Below, one piece after another: positions 50,367 to 62,954 of a stretch of DNA of 64,000 bases (within the stretch, counting starts at the first letter, position 1; the number at the start of each line of letters is the position of its first letter). The notes below the pieces were generated by a model. That model was given only the letters and a program-made list of their open reading frames with translations. It ran no database searches and was not told the origin of the DNA. This DNA is from Pseudomonas akapageensis (GTDB lineage: Bacteria; Pseudomonadota; Gammaproteobacteria; Pseudomonadales; Pseudomonadaceae): positions 1 through 64,000 of the forward strand of contig NZ_VXCP01000017.1 in NCBI RefSeq assembly GCF_011355085.1. Reading direction: 5' to 3'. The translations under genes and the position numbers were made by a program.

Positions 50367-52391
50367 ATGACGATCGATGAACCGTTTGAAACGGGACAGG
50401 GAGCTCAAGACAGCAGCGCCGCCGAACAGCCGTTGATGCTGTCCCAGGCATTGCTGTTGCCGCGCATCGTGATCGAAGACACGGCACCGGTGATCGAGGG
50501 TGGGCTATATGCCGCCAAGGCGATCGTCGGGCAGGCAATCACGGTCACCAGCAAGGTGTTTGCCGATGGTCACGACAAGCTGGCAGTCATGCTGCGCTGG
50601 CGTGCGGCGCGCAGCGAAAGCTGGCACGGCATGCCCATGGCCGACCGTGGCAACGACCTCTGGGAGGCTCACTTCAGTGTCCAGGAAGTGGGCCGCGTGC
50701 TGTTTTCCATTGAGGCCTGGATCGATCGCTTCGCCAGTTACTGCTACGAGCTCGAGAAAAAGTTCAGCGCTGGGGTACCGGTAAGCCTGGAACTGCAAGA
50801 AGGTCGCCTGCTCATCCTGCAAAGCGCCGAGCGCAGTGAAGGCTCGCTGCGTCAGCAACTGCAACGCCTGCATGACGACTTGCCCGGAATGCCCCTTGCG
50901 GACCAGGTCGCTACCCTGCTCAAGGCCGAAACGGCCGCCCTGATGACCCAGGCCGACCATCGAGCCTACTTGAGCCGCAGCCATGAATTCCCCCTGGACG
51001 TGGAGCGCGAGCGCGCCCAGTTTGCCAGCTGGTACGAGCTCTTTCCGCGTTCGATCACCGATGACCCCGAGCGCCACGGCACATTCAACGATGTGCACAG
51101 TCGTTTGCCGATGATCCGCGACATGGGTTTCGACGTGCTGTACTTCCCGCCGATCCATCCCATTGGACGCAGCTTCCGCAAGGGGCCGAACAATGCCCTG
51201 CAGGCGGGGCCCGACGATCCGGGCAGTCCTTATGCCATTGGTGGCGAAGAGGGCGGGCATGAGGCGATTCATCCCGAACTGGGCAGCCGCGAGGATTTTC
51301 GCCGCCTGGTCGCCGCAGCAGCCGATCATGGCCTGGAAATCGCTCTGGATTTTGCCATCCAGTGCTCCCAGGACCATCCGTGGCTCAAGGAGCATCCGGG
51401 CTGGTTCTCCTGGCGACCGGACGGCACTATCCGCTACGCGGAAAACCCGCCGAAGAAATACCAGGACATCGTCAACGTCGATTTCTATGCCGCCGAGGCG
51501 ATACCGAGCCTGTGGCTGGCCCTGCGCGACGTCATCCTCTGCTGGGTGGCGGAGGGCGTGAAGATCTATCGGGTCGACAATCCGCACACCAAACCGCTGC
51601 CATTCTGGCAGTGGCTGATCGAGGATGTCCGCAGCCAGCACCCGGAAGTGATTTTCCTCGCCGAGGCCTTTACCCGCCCGGCGATGATGGCGCGCCTAGG
51701 CATGGTCGGGTTTTCCGAGAGCTACACCTACTTCACCTGGCGCAACACCAAGGCCGAGCTGCAAAGCTATTTCAGCGAACTGAACCAGCCGCCCTGGCTG
51801 TATTGCTATCGACCGAATTTCTTCGTCAATACACCGGACATCAACCCGTTCTTTCTGCATGAGTCCGGGCGTGCCGGATTCCTGATCCGTGCCGCGCTGG
51901 CGACCATGGGGTCGGGGCTCTGGGGCATGTATTCAGGATTCGAACTCTGTGAGTCGGCGGCGTTGCCGGGCAAGGAGGAATACCTCGATTCGGAGAAGTA
52001 CGAGATTCGCCCGCGCGACTTCAGCGCTCCCGGCAATATCATCGCCGAGATCGCTCAACTCAACCGCATCCGCCGGCAGAACCCGGCGCTGCAGACGCAC
52101 CTGGGCATCGAGTTCTATAACGCCTGGAACGACAACATCCTTTACTTCGGCAAACGCACCGCCGATCGGGGTAACTTCATTCTGGTGGCCATCAGCCTCG
52201 ACCCGCACAACGCCCAGGAGGCCAGTTTCGAGCTGCCGCTGTGGGAGCTGGGGCTGGACGACGATGCCCAAACCCGCGGTGAAGACCTGATGACCGGGCA
52301 CCGCTGGACCTGGAACGGCAAGACTCAATGGATGCGCATCGAACCCTGGCACCTGCCATTCGGAATCTGGCGCATCGAGAATGCCCTCTAG
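50367..52391 (+). CDS. glgE: maltose-1-phosphate maltosyltransferase
   Basis: A 674-residue GH13_3 enzyme that transfers maltosyl units from maltose-1-phosphate to the end of alpha-1,4-glucan. N-terminal all-beta domain, then the catalytic barrel (WYELFPRS ... DVLYFPPIHPIG). Catalytic nucleophile Asp404 in YRVDNPHTKPLPFW and acid/base Glu433 in FLAEAFTRP, 29 residues apart as in characterised GlgE. It starts an operon with treS/maltokinase (14 bases to the next start) and glgB, which make maltose-1-phosphate from trehalose and branch the product. ATG 50367 follows AAGGAGAGAGG. No confident promoter is seen in 50153-50366. Confidence 0.95.
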   Translation: MTIDEPFETGQGAQDSSAAEQPLMLSQALLLPRIVIEDTAPVIEGGLYAAKAIVGQAITVTSKVFADGHDKLAVMLRWRAARSESWHGMPMADRGNDLWEAHFSVQEVGRVLFSIEAWIDRFASYCYELEKKFSAGVPVSLELQEGRLLILQSAERSEGSLRQQLQRLHDDLPGMPLADQVATLLKAETAALMTQADHRAYLSRSHEFPLDVERERAQFASWYELFPRSITDDPERHGTFNDVHSRLPMIRDMGFDVLYFPPIHPIGRSFRKGPNNALQAGPDDPGSPYAIGGEEGGHEAIHPELGSREDFRRLVAAAADHGLEIALDFAIQCSQDHPWLKEHPGWFSWRPDGTIRYAENPPKKYQDIVNVDFYAAEAIPSLWLALRDVILCWVAEGVKIYRVDNPHTKPLPFWQWLIEDVRSQHPEVIFLAEAFTRPAMMARLGMVGFSESYTYFTWRNTKAELQSYFSELNQPPWLYCYRPNFFVNTPDINPFFLHESGRAGFLIRAALATMGSGLWGMYSGFELCESAALPGKEEYLDSEKYEIRPRDFSAPGNIIAEIAQLNRIRRQNPALQTHLGIEFYNAWNDNILYFGKRTADRGNFILVAISLDPHNAQEASFELPLWELGLDDDAQTRGEDLMTGHRWTWNGKTQWMRIEPWHLPFGIWRIENAL

Positions 52392-52404
52392 AATGGAGTC
52401 GACC

Positions 52405-55722
<3,318 letters not shown>

Positions 55723-55725
55723 TAG

Positions 55726-57954
55726 ATGAATGCGCACAGAGAACATGACAGGGCCCAGAGTGGGGCGTTCCCGCACAAAGCCGACATCGAGGCGCTGGTC
55801 CGGGCCGAACACCATGACCCCTTTTCGATCCTCGGGCCGCACGGTGATGGTGCAGGCGGGCAATATATTCGTGCGTATCTGCCCAATGCCTTGCGTGTGC
55901 AAGTGCTGGAAAGGACCAACGGTGAACTGATCGGTGCCCTGGAGCAGGGCGAGGTACCGGGCATGTTCGCCGGGCATTTCCCAAGGCAGCTGCCATACCT
56001 GCTGCAGATCCAGTGGGCCGGTGGCGAGCAGATCAGCGAAGACCCTTACAGCTTTGGCCAACTGCTCGGCGAGATGGACCTTTACCTGTTCGCCGAGGGC
56101 AATCATCGCGACCTGAGCAGTTGCCTGGGCGCGCAAGTAATGACGATCGACGGTGTCGAGGGTGTGCGCTTCGCGGTCTGGGCGCCGAATGCACGGCGGG
56201 TTTCGGTGGTCGGGGATTTCAACATCTGGGATGGCCGGCGTCATCCGATGCGCCTGCGCCATCAGGCCGGGGTCTGGGAGATCTTCATCCCCCGCCTGCA
56301 GCCAGGTGAAACCTACAAGTACGAAATCCTTGGCAAGGATGCCATTCTGCCGCTCAAGGCCGACCCGGTTGCACTGGCCACGGCGCTGCCGCCGGACACC
56401 GCTTCGAAAGTCGCCAAACCCCTGCAGTTCGACTGGCAGGATCAGCAGTGGCTGCAGGAGCGCGGCGAGCATCACCGCACCAGCGCGCCCTTGTCGATCT
56501 ACGAGCTGCACGCCGGCTCCTGGCAATGCGAGATGGACGATATCGGCGAAGTGGTGCGCCCTTATAACTGGCGCGAACTGGCCGACCGCCTGATCCCTTA
56601 CATCCTCAAACTGGGCTTCACTCACATCGAGCTGATGCCGGTCATGGAGCACCCCTTTGGCGGCTCCTGGGGCTATCAACCCCTGTCGCAGTTCGCCCCC
56701 AGTGCGCGCTACGGCTCGGCCGAGGACTTCGCGGCCTTCGTCGATGCCTGCCACCGGGCCGGCATCGGCGTGATCCTGGATTGGGTGCCGGCACATTTCC
56801 CGACGGATGTTCACGGCCTGGCCCAGTTCGACGGCACGTCCCTGTATGAATACGGCAACCCGCTGGAAGGCTTCCATCAGGACTGGGACACGCTGATCTA
56901 CAACCTGGGGCGCACCGAGGTGCATGGCTTCATGCTGGCTTCGGCGCTGCACTGGCTCAAGCACTTCCACATCGACGGATTGCGCGTTGATGCGGTGGCT
57001 TCGATGCTCTATCGCGATTACTCGCGCAAGGCAGGCGAATGGGTACCCAACCGCCATGGCGGGCGCGAGAACCTGGAAGCCATCGACTTTTTGCGCCACC
57101 TCAATGACGTGGTCGCGCTGGAAGTGCCGGGGGCGTTGATCATTGCCGAAGAGTCCACCGCCTGGCCGGGTGTCAGCCAGCCGACCCAGCAGGGTGGGCT
57201 GGGCTTCCAATACAAGTGGAACATGGGCTGGATGCACGACACCCTGCATTACATCCAGAACGACCCGATTCACCGCACCCATCACCACAATGAAATGAGC
57301 TTCGGCCTGATCTATGCCTATTCCGAGCATTTCATCCTGCCGATTTCCCATGACGAAGTGGTCCATGGCAAGCATTCGCTGATCGACAAGATGCCCGGCG
57401 ACCGATGGCAGAAGTTCGCCAACCTGCGTGCCTATCTGACATTCATGTGGGCGCATCCGGGCAAGAAGCTGCTGTTCATGGGCTGCGAGTTCGGTCAGTG
57501 GCGCGAGTGGAACCACGACAGTGAGCTGGACTGGTACCTGTTGCAGTATCCGGAACACCTGGGGGTGCAGAAGCTGGTCGGTGACTTGAACCGCCTGTAT
57601 CGCAGCGAAGCAGCCCTGCATGAGCAGGACTGCGTACCCCAGGGCTTCCAGTGGCTGATCGGCGACGATGCGGCCAACAGTGTGTTTGCCTGGCTGCGCT
57701 GGAGTAAAAATGGCGATCCGCTGCTGATCGTCGCCAACTTCACCCCCGTGCCCCGTCACGGCTACCGCATCGGCGTGCCTTTCGCCGAGCGCTGGAGCGA
57801 GGTGCTCAACAGCGACGCCGATGTGTATGCCGGTTCCAACCTGGGCAACGGTGGGGGCGTGGCCAGCGAACCGACGCCCAGCCATGGCCAACCCCTCTCG
57901 CTGTCACTCAATCTGCCACCCCTGGCGGTTTTGATCCTGCGCCCGGAAGCATAA
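55726..57954 (+). CDS. glgB: 1,4-alpha-glucan branching enzyme
   Basis: A 742-residue GH13_9 branching enzyme that introduces alpha-1,6 branches into the GlgE-made glucan. Two N-terminal beta domains (second: [23 protein letters not shown]48 type) and the barrel with [11 protein letters not shown], nucleophile Asp422 in [13 protein letters not shown] and acid/base Glu475 in [12 protein letters not shown]; the 53-residue spacing equals that of E. coli GlgB. ATG 55726 is three bases after the treS stop (operon). The gene ends the rightward glucan operon; no clear terminator precedes the convergent autotransporter gene. Confidence 0.95.
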   Translation: MNAHREHDRAQSGAFPHKADIEALVRAEHHDPFSILGPHGDGAGGQYIRAYLPNALRVQVLERTNGELIGALEQGEVPGMFAGHFPRQLPYLLQIQWAGGEQISEDPYSFGQLLGEMDLYLFAEGNHRDLSSCLGAQVMTIDGVEGVRFAVWAPNARRVSVVGDFNIWDGRRHPMRLRHQAGVWEIFIPRLQPGETYKYEILGKDAILPLKADPVALATALPPDTASKVAKPLQFDWQDQQWLQERGEHHRTSAPLSIYELHAGSWQCEMDDIGEVVRPYNWRELADRLIPYILKLGFTHIELMPVMEHPFGGSWGYQPLSQFAPSARYGSAEDFAAFVDACHRAGIGVILDWVPAHFPTDVHGLAQFDGTSLYEYGNPLEGFHQDWDTLIYNLGRTEVHGFMLASALHWLKHFHIDGLRVDAVASMLYRDYSRKAGEWVPNRHGGRENLEAIDFLRHLNDVVALEVPGALIIAEESTAWPGVSQPTQQGGLGFQYKWNMGWMHDTLHYIQNDPIHRTHHHNEMSFGLIYAYSEHFILPISHDEVVHGKHSLIDKMPGDRWQKFANLRAYLTFMWAHPGKKLLFMGCEFGQWREWNHDSELDWYLLQYPEHLGVQKLVGDLNRLYRSEAALHEQDCVPQGFQWLIGDDAANSVFAWLRWSKNGDPLLIVANFTPVPRHGYRIGVPFAERWSEVLNSDADVYAGSNLGNGGGVASEPTPSHGQPLSLSLNLPPLAVLILRPEA

Positions 57955-57975
57955 CCTGCTTGATGCGTGTGAGGC

Positions 57976-59046
57976 TTACCACCTCACGCGCACGCCCAGG
58001 TTGCCGATCAGGCCGTTCAAGTCGTTGTCGTCGACGTTGCTGCTGTAGTCGGCGCTGACAAAAAAGCTGAGTTTCTGTGAAACCTTCGCCACCAGGCCCA
58101 AACCCAGGTCGACGGTAGTGGAGTTGCGGCTGCTGCTGATCTTGTCGACCTGGTCGAGGCTGACGGTCTGGCTGTTGGAGAACTCGTGCCAGACGTTGGT
58201 CCGTACATAGGGTTCGAACGGCATGCCACGCACTGAATAACTACCACTCAATTTCGCACCCACACGGCCGGTCCAGGTCGGCATCGAGTCATAGGCGGCA
58301 ATCGCAGCGGTCTGGTCCTGGGCGCCGGGGAAGAACTGCTGGTTGATCAATTGCGCTTGCGGTTCCAACACCCAGTTCTTGGTAATGCCAATGGGGAAGC
58401 CACCTACGACCGACAAGGTCAGCGCATGGCCATTGCCGTCGATGCGGTCGCCGCTGTCGGTGCGTCCGCTGCCGTCGAAACGGGTGCCCATGGCCACGGC
58501 ATCCACATGCCAGCCCTGGCCGTGATTCACGCTCCAGTAAACGCCCAGGCTTTCGCCTTCGAGTTTGACCGTCCCCTTGCTATCACTGGTGTATGGACGC
58601 ATGCCGTCGCTACCGCTTTGCAAACTGTTGTGGCCAATGAAGAAGCCTGCGCGATGGGTATTCTCGCCGGATTCACGGATGAACAGGTCCGGGCTGACTT
58701 GCATGTTGTTGTTGGTCCCATCGAAGCGTGTTTCCTGTGGGCCGGCACTGCCTGGCTTGAGTGCCACGGGGAAGTACTGGTTCAAGTGGCTGGCAATGTC
58801 TCCGGGTAGATCCGGTGCATTGCGTTGGTCCAGGCGGTCCTGCAGGGAGGCCAGAGCGTTGAAGGTCAGGCCGGATGCGGTAGGGCTGTTCAGCGAAAAA
58901 AGCGGCATGCTCAGTGATGTGGCCGAGAAGGGATCCTCATCGGCAAGGCCCAACGCAAGGGTTTCTACGGGAATCGACAGCAGCAACGAAGTGGACAGGG
59001 CGTAGAAAGCGTAGTCGAGGCCGAAGGGAGCGGGCGTTTTTCTCAT
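57976..59046 (-). CDS. autotransporter beta-domain protein without a passenger
   Basis: A 356-residue outer-membrane protein. A hydrophobic N-terminal segment (LDYAFYALSTSLLLSIPVET) is a signal peptide or anchor; then a short linker (residues 35-115) and about 240 residues of amphipathic strands ending in LGVRVRW with the terminal aromatic residue required for Bam insertion. This is the type V autotransporter barrel, but the passenger is missing or reduced. ATG 59046 has GAGGAGA upstream; the open frame further right to 59151 is not needed. It may be a remnant or a simple porin-like barrel. Confidence 0.82.
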   Translation of the reverse strand: MRKTPAPFGLDYAFYALSTSLLLSIPVETLALGLADEDPFSATSLSMPLFSLNSPTASGLTFNALASLQDRLDQRNAPDLPGDIASHLNQYFPVALKPGSAGPQETRFDGTNNNMQVSPDLFIRESGENTHRAGFFIGHNSLQSGSDGMRPYTSDSKGTVKLEGESLGVYWSVNHGQGWHVDAVAMGTRFDGSGRTDSGDRIDGNGHALTLSVVGGFPIGITKNWVLEPQAQLINQQFFPGAQDQTAAIAAYDSMPTWTGRVGAKLSGSYSVRGMPFEPYVRTNVWHEFSNSQTVSLDQVDKISSSRNSTTVDLGLGLVAKVSQKLSFFVSADYSSNVDDNDLNGLIGNLGVRVRW

Positions 59047-59322
59047 GACAAATATCTCCTCTGAATGTAACAGCCAAGGGTCTGGCCAGGAGACACGCCG
59101 GCTGTACGACTTCACAAAACAGAGGGCGGCCGAAGCCAGCAGGCCAGGCATCCGCGGCAGGCCAGAAGGCGCGTGCTAGAGGCGTGGCAAGAGTACTCGT
59201 GCGAGTAAGTTGGTTACTTGAAGTCAAGGAGAGTACTGGCCTTGCGTCAAGAAAATGCACGATGGGTGGTAGTTGCAAATTTGCCATTGCAAGCTATTGA
59301 AATGGCTTGTTTATCCTCCTTT

Positions 59323-59359
59323 CATAGCCCCCCGCGCGCTTTAAACCGGGGTGGCTATG
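59323..59359. terminator. long hairpin downstream of EEP gene
   Basis: CATAGCC-CCCCG (59323-59334) pairs with CGGGG-TGGCTATG (59347-59359) with one bulged base. It lies 10 bases past the end of the leftward EEP gene, so it is probably that gene's terminator, though there is no T-run. The rest of the 59047-59369 gap has no gene. Confidence 0.55.
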
Positions 59360-59369
59360 CCGAATGAAT

Positions 59370-60173
59370 TTAAAGATGGACCTCCACAGCAAGTGGCAAA
59401 TGGTCGGAAAGGTGCGTCCAAGGTTTATTTGCGAGAATTTTTGGCGAATGGCTGCTGGCGTTGCGCAGGTAAATGCGATCCAGGCGCAGCAGCGGCCAGC
59501 GTGCCGGGTAGGTCTTGGCCAGCAGGCCATGGTGGCGCTCGAAGGCTTCATGCAGGTAGTCGTGCTGGGCCAGGGTGACATTGCCTTGCAACTTCCAGTC
59601 GTTGAAGTCGCCGGCGATGATCACGGGCGCATTGCCGGGCAAGGAGTCCAGCAGGCGGCAGAGCAGCTCGAGTTGCAATTGACGATGGGATTCCAGCAGC
59701 GACAGGTGCACGCAGATGGCGTGCACCTCCTGATGCCCGGGTACTTGCAGCACGCAATGCAACAAGCCACGGCGCTCGGGGCCGGTGATCGACACGTCGA
59801 GATTGCGGTGGTGGATGATCGGGTACTTGGACAGCAGCGCGTTGCCATGGTGGCCATTGGGGTAGACGGCATTGCGCCCATAGGCGAAGTCGTTCCACAT
59901 GCTGTCGGCGAGAAATTCATATTGTGAGGTCAACGGCCAGTTGCTGACACGCGAGGCGTGGCGGTCATGTTCGCCGAGCACCTCCTGAAGAAAAACGATA
60001 TCGGCCCCGGTGCTGCGCACGGCCTCGCGCAGTTCCGGGAGGATGAAGCGGCGATTGAAGGTGGTGAAGCCTTTGTGGGTGTTGACGGTCAGTACCCGCA
60101 GACGATGGATAGCCGGGGGCTGCGCTTGTGCGTCCTGGTCAGTGCTGCTGATACCCGCAGGGTCGGCTGTCAC
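59370..60173 (-). CDS. endonuclease/exonuclease/phosphatase family protein
   Basis: A 267-residue EEP-fold (DNase I-like) phosphodiesterase. Conserved positions: LRVLTVNTHKGFT (metal Asn), DIVFLQEVLGE (metal Glu), HAICVHLSLLE (His), VIIAGDFNDW (Asp-Asn) and THLSDHLPLAVEV (Asp-His). No signal peptide. Such proteins in trehalose/glucan clusters of pseudomonads accompany cardiolipin-synthase-type genes; the substrate is unknown. Start GTG 60173 with GGAACG upstream. It is separated from glgX by a REP pair. Confidence 0.88.
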   Translation of the reverse strand: MTADPAGISSTDQDAQAQPPAIHRLRVLTVNTHKGFTTFNRRFILPELREAVRSTGADIVFLQEVLGEHDRHASRVSNWPLTSQYEFLADSMWNDFAYGRNAVYPNGHHGNALLSKYPIIHHRNLDVSITGPERRGLLHCVLQVPGHQEVHAICVHLSLLESHRQLQLELLCRLLDSLPGNAPVIIAGDFNDWKLQGNVTLAQHDYLHEAFERHHGLLAKTYPARWPLLRLDRIYLRNASSHSPKILANKPWTHLSDHLPLAVEVHL

Positions 60174-60250
60174 GGTCGTTCCTCAATCGTTGAGCCCAAT
60201 AGTATTGCGACTGGTTTTGGCCCGGACAGTTCCGGTGAATTTGCGACCGC

Positions 60251-60329
60251 ATCGCTGGCAAGCCAGCTCCCACAGAGTTCACCACATGCCTCTGTGGGTC
60301 ATCCCTGTGGGAGCTGGCTTGCCAGCGAT
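60251..60329. repeat. REP pair with 25-base perfect inverted repeat
   Basis: Positions 60251-60275 and 60305-60329 are exact inverted copies (starting ATCGCTGGCAAGCCAGCTCC). They lie between glgX and the EEP gene, both leftward. Confidence 0.92.
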
Positions 60330-60353
60330 GAATCCAACACATATCCCCCGGCC

Positions 60354-62528
60354 TTACTGCTCCTCCTCAAGCACCAGCTCAAACAACAACAACGACCGCC
60401 CCGTCACCGCAAATGCGCTGCCGAACTCCCACGGTTCGCGCCCGCGCAGCAGTGGCCTGTCGGTGTCCAGCAGGCAATTCCAGTTCTCGCCCTCGGGCAC
60501 CTGGGGCAGGGTGAAGTTGACCACCTCATGGTGGGCATTGACGATCAGCAGCAAGGTGGCATCGGCGCCCGGGCGGCGGATGCCGCTGACCTGGGCGCGG
60601 CCGTCCATGAGCATGCCCAGGCAGCGTCCATGGCGGTCGTGCCATTGTTCGGTGGTCATCTCGCTAGCATTGGGCGCCAGCCAGGTGACGTCCTTGACGC
60701 CGATATCTTCATTGAAGTCGCCGACCATAAAGCGTGCACGCCGCAGCACCGGGTATGTCAGGCGCAATTTGGTCAGGCGCTTGACGAACTTGAGCAGGGA
60801 CTTGCCGTCTTCGTCCATCTCCCAGTTCACCCAGCCCGTTTCGCTGTCCTGGCAATAGGCGTTGTTGTTGCCATGCTGGGTTCTGCTGAATTCGTCGCCG
60901 GCAACGATCATCGGCGTGCCTTGCGCCAGCAGCAGGGTCGCGAAAAAGTTGCGCATCTGGCGCAGGCGCAAGGCGTTGATCTCGGGGTCATCCGTGGGGC
61001 CTTCGACGCCGTGGTTCCAGGAAATGTTGTGGTTGGTACCGTCCTGGTTGTTCTCGTCGTTCGCTTCGTTGTGTTTTTCGTTGTAGGACACCAGGTCGCG
61101 CAGGGTGAAGCCGTCATGGGCAGTGACGAAGTTCACCGAGCAATAGGGGCGCCGGCCACGCTGGTTGAACAGTTCGCCCGAGGCCGTCATGCGCGCGGCA
61201 AAGTCGGCGAGCTGACCGTCGTCACCTTTCCAGAAGGCACGCACGGTGTCACGAAAGCGATCGTTCCATTCCACCCAGCCCGGGGCGAAGCCGCCGACCT
61301 GGTAGCCGCCGGGGCCACAGTCCCACGGTTCGGCGATCAGTTTGACCTGGCGCAGGACCGGGTCCTGGCGACACGCCACGAGGAAGCTGTGACGTTCATC
61401 GAAGCCTTCATGGTAGCGCCCCAGAATGGTTGCCAGGTCGAAGCGGAAGCCATCCACGTGCATCTCGCTGGCCCAGTAGCGCAACGAATCGGTGACCATC
61501 TGCAGCACGCAGGGGTGACTCAGGTCCAGGGTATTGCCGGTGCCCGAATCATTGATGTAGAAGCGCTTGTTTTCCGGGTTCAAGCGATAGTAGGAGACGT
61601 TGTCGATGCCGCGCATCGACAGGGTCGGGCCTTGCTCGTTGCCTTCGGCGGTGTGGTTGTAGACCACATCGAGAATCACCTCCAGGCCGGCGTCGTGCAG
61701 GTGCGCGACCATCTCCTTGAACTCGGCGATCTTGCCATTGGCCAGGTAGCGCGGGTGCGGGGCGAAGAAGGCGATGCTGTTGTAGCCCCAGTAGTTGTTC
61801 AGGCCCTTTTGCAGCAGGTGCTGGTCATTGACGAAGGCGTGGATCGGCAACAGCTCGATGGAGGAGATGCCGAGCTTGCGGATGTGATCGAGCACATCCT
61901 CGACCATCAGGCCGGCGAACGTGCCGCGCTCATCCTCGGGCACCGAGGGGTGCAGCATGCTGATGCCGCGCACATGGGTTTCATAGATGATGGTGCGGTC
62001 CCAGGGCACGCTGACGCGCTGGTCGCGCCCCCAGGTATAGGCCGGGTCGATAACCTTGCTCTTGGGCACGAAGGGCGCACTGTCGCGCTCGTCGTAACTG
62101 AGATCCGCATCCGGGTGGCCGATGGTGTAGCCGAACAGCGCCTCGGACCAGCGCAACTGACCGACCAACTGCTTGGCATAGGGGTCGATCAACAATTTGT
62201 TGGGGTTGAAACGGTGACCGTTCTGCGGGTCGTACGGGCCATGCACCCGGTAGCCGTAGATCAGTCCTGGATGCGCGTCGGGCAGATAGCCGTGGAAGAT
62301 CTCGTCGGTGTACTCGGGCAGCTCGATGCGTTCGAGTTCCACCTCACCACTGGAGTCGAAAAGGCAAAGCTCGACCTTGGTGGCATTGGCGGAAAACAGC
62401 GCGAAATTCACGCCCAGGCCATCCCAGGTAGCGCCGAGCGGGAAGGGCAGGCCCTCGCGGATGCGCGAGGGTTCAGCCGCAGGTTTGGGTTCGGTTTTCC
62501 TGGAGGAATTCTTTGGTCGAGTAGTCAT
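60354..62528 (-). CDS. glgX: glycogen debranching enzyme (isoamylase type)
   Basis: A 724-residue GH13_11 debranching enzyme that removes alpha-1,6 branches from trimmed glucan. N-terminal CBM48 domain (LGATWDGLGVNFALFSANAT), barrel with IYETHVRGIS, DVVYNHTAEGNE, nucleophile Asp in HVDGFRFDLATILGR and acid/base Glu in KLIAEPWDCGPGGYQVG, and GDEFSRTQHGNNNAYCQD near the active-site lid. An N-terminal Lys/Pro-rich tail of ~25 residues (NSSRKTEPKPAAEPSRIR) precedes it. ATG 62528 with AAAGGAC upstream. It is third in the treY - DUF2934 - glgX order. Confidence 0.94.
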   Translation of the reverse strand: MTTRPKNSSRKTEPKPAAEPSRIREGLPFPLGATWDGLGVNFALFSANATKVELCLFDSSGEVELERIELPEYTDEIFHGYLPDAHPGLIYGYRVHGPYDPQNGHRFNPNKLLIDPYAKQLVGQLRWSEALFGYTIGHPDADLSYDERDSAPFVPKSKVIDPAYTWGRDQRVSVPWDRTIIYETHVRGISMLHPSVPEDERGTFAGLMVEDVLDHIRKLGISSIELLPIHAFVNDQHLLQKGLNNYWGYNSIAFFAPHPRYLANGKIAEFKEMVAHLHDAGLEVILDVVYNHTAEGNEQGPTLSMRGIDNVSYYRLNPENKRFYINDSGTGNTLDLSHPCVLQMVTDSLRYWASEMHVDGFRFDLATILGRYHEGFDERHSFLVACRQDPVLRQVKLIAEPWDCGPGGYQVGGFAPGWVEWNDRFRDTVRAFWKGDDGQLADFAARMTASGELFNQRGRRPYCSVNFVTAHDGFTLRDLVSYNEKHNEANDENNQDGTNHNISWNHGVEGPTDDPEINALRLRQMRNFFATLLLAQGTPMIVAGDEFSRTQHGNNNAYCQDSETGWVNWEMDEDGKSLLKFVKRLTKLRLTYPVLRRARFMVGDFNEDIGVKDVTWLAPNASEMTTEQWHDRHGRCLGMLMDGRAQVSGIRRPGADATLLLIVNAHHEVVNFTLPQVPEGENWNCLLDTDRPLLRGREPWEFGSAFAVTGRSLLLFELVLEEEQ

Positions 62529-62613
62529 GCTCAGTCCTTTCTCTGCTCAGACATGCACGACCCTCCGTCCAGTTCGGGAGGGTGCGTGATGGGATCGACC
62601 GAAGGCTCGGGCG

Positions 62614-62940
62614 TCAGTTGGCTGGTGGCTTCTTCGCCGCGCGTGGCTTTTTCTCCGTAGCGGGTTTTGCGGCAGCGGCCGATGCCGGCTTGGCAGCAGC
62701 CTTGCTGGCGGGTTTGGCAGCAGGCTTGGCGGCGGCCCTGGTCTTGGGTGCAGCAGCCGGCGCGTCCGGGCTGGTCTTGGCGGCAGGCTTGCGGGTGGGT
62801 GTCTTGTTCGGTGCCAAGGCTTCGGCTTCCGCCAGCTTGCGCGCCATTTCCCAATGACGGTGTTCCTGGCCTGTCGGCTTACCCTCCGACTCCCAGATTT
62901 GATAGGCGAATTCGCGAATACGCTTGTCGTCAGCACTCAT
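62614..62940 (-). CDS. DUF2934 protein with Ala/Lys/Pro-rich tail
   Basis: A 108-residue protein: residues 1-45 are the DUF2934 motif (IREFAYQIWESEGKPTGQEH, then RHWEMARKLAEAEAL), followed by a low-complexity tail of Ala, Pro and Lys repeats that resembles histone H1/AlgP-type C-termini and may bind nucleic acid. ATG 62940 has AGGAGCG upstream; the longer reading to 62958 overlaps the treY end. It sits between treY and glgX, as in other pseudomonads. Function not known. Confidence 0.85.
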   Translation of the reverse strand: MSADDKRIREFAYQIWESEGKPTGQEHRHWEMARKLAEAEALAPNKTPTRKPAAKTSPDAPAAAPKTRAAAKPAAKPASKAAAKPASAAAAKPATEKKPRAAKKPPAN

Positions 62941-62954
62941 TTCAACGCTCCTGA

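Noticed and set aside
59958..62660. 900-residue open frame opposite glgX
   Set aside because: Antisense frame kept open by GC-rich codon bias of glgX; no start signal, no domains.
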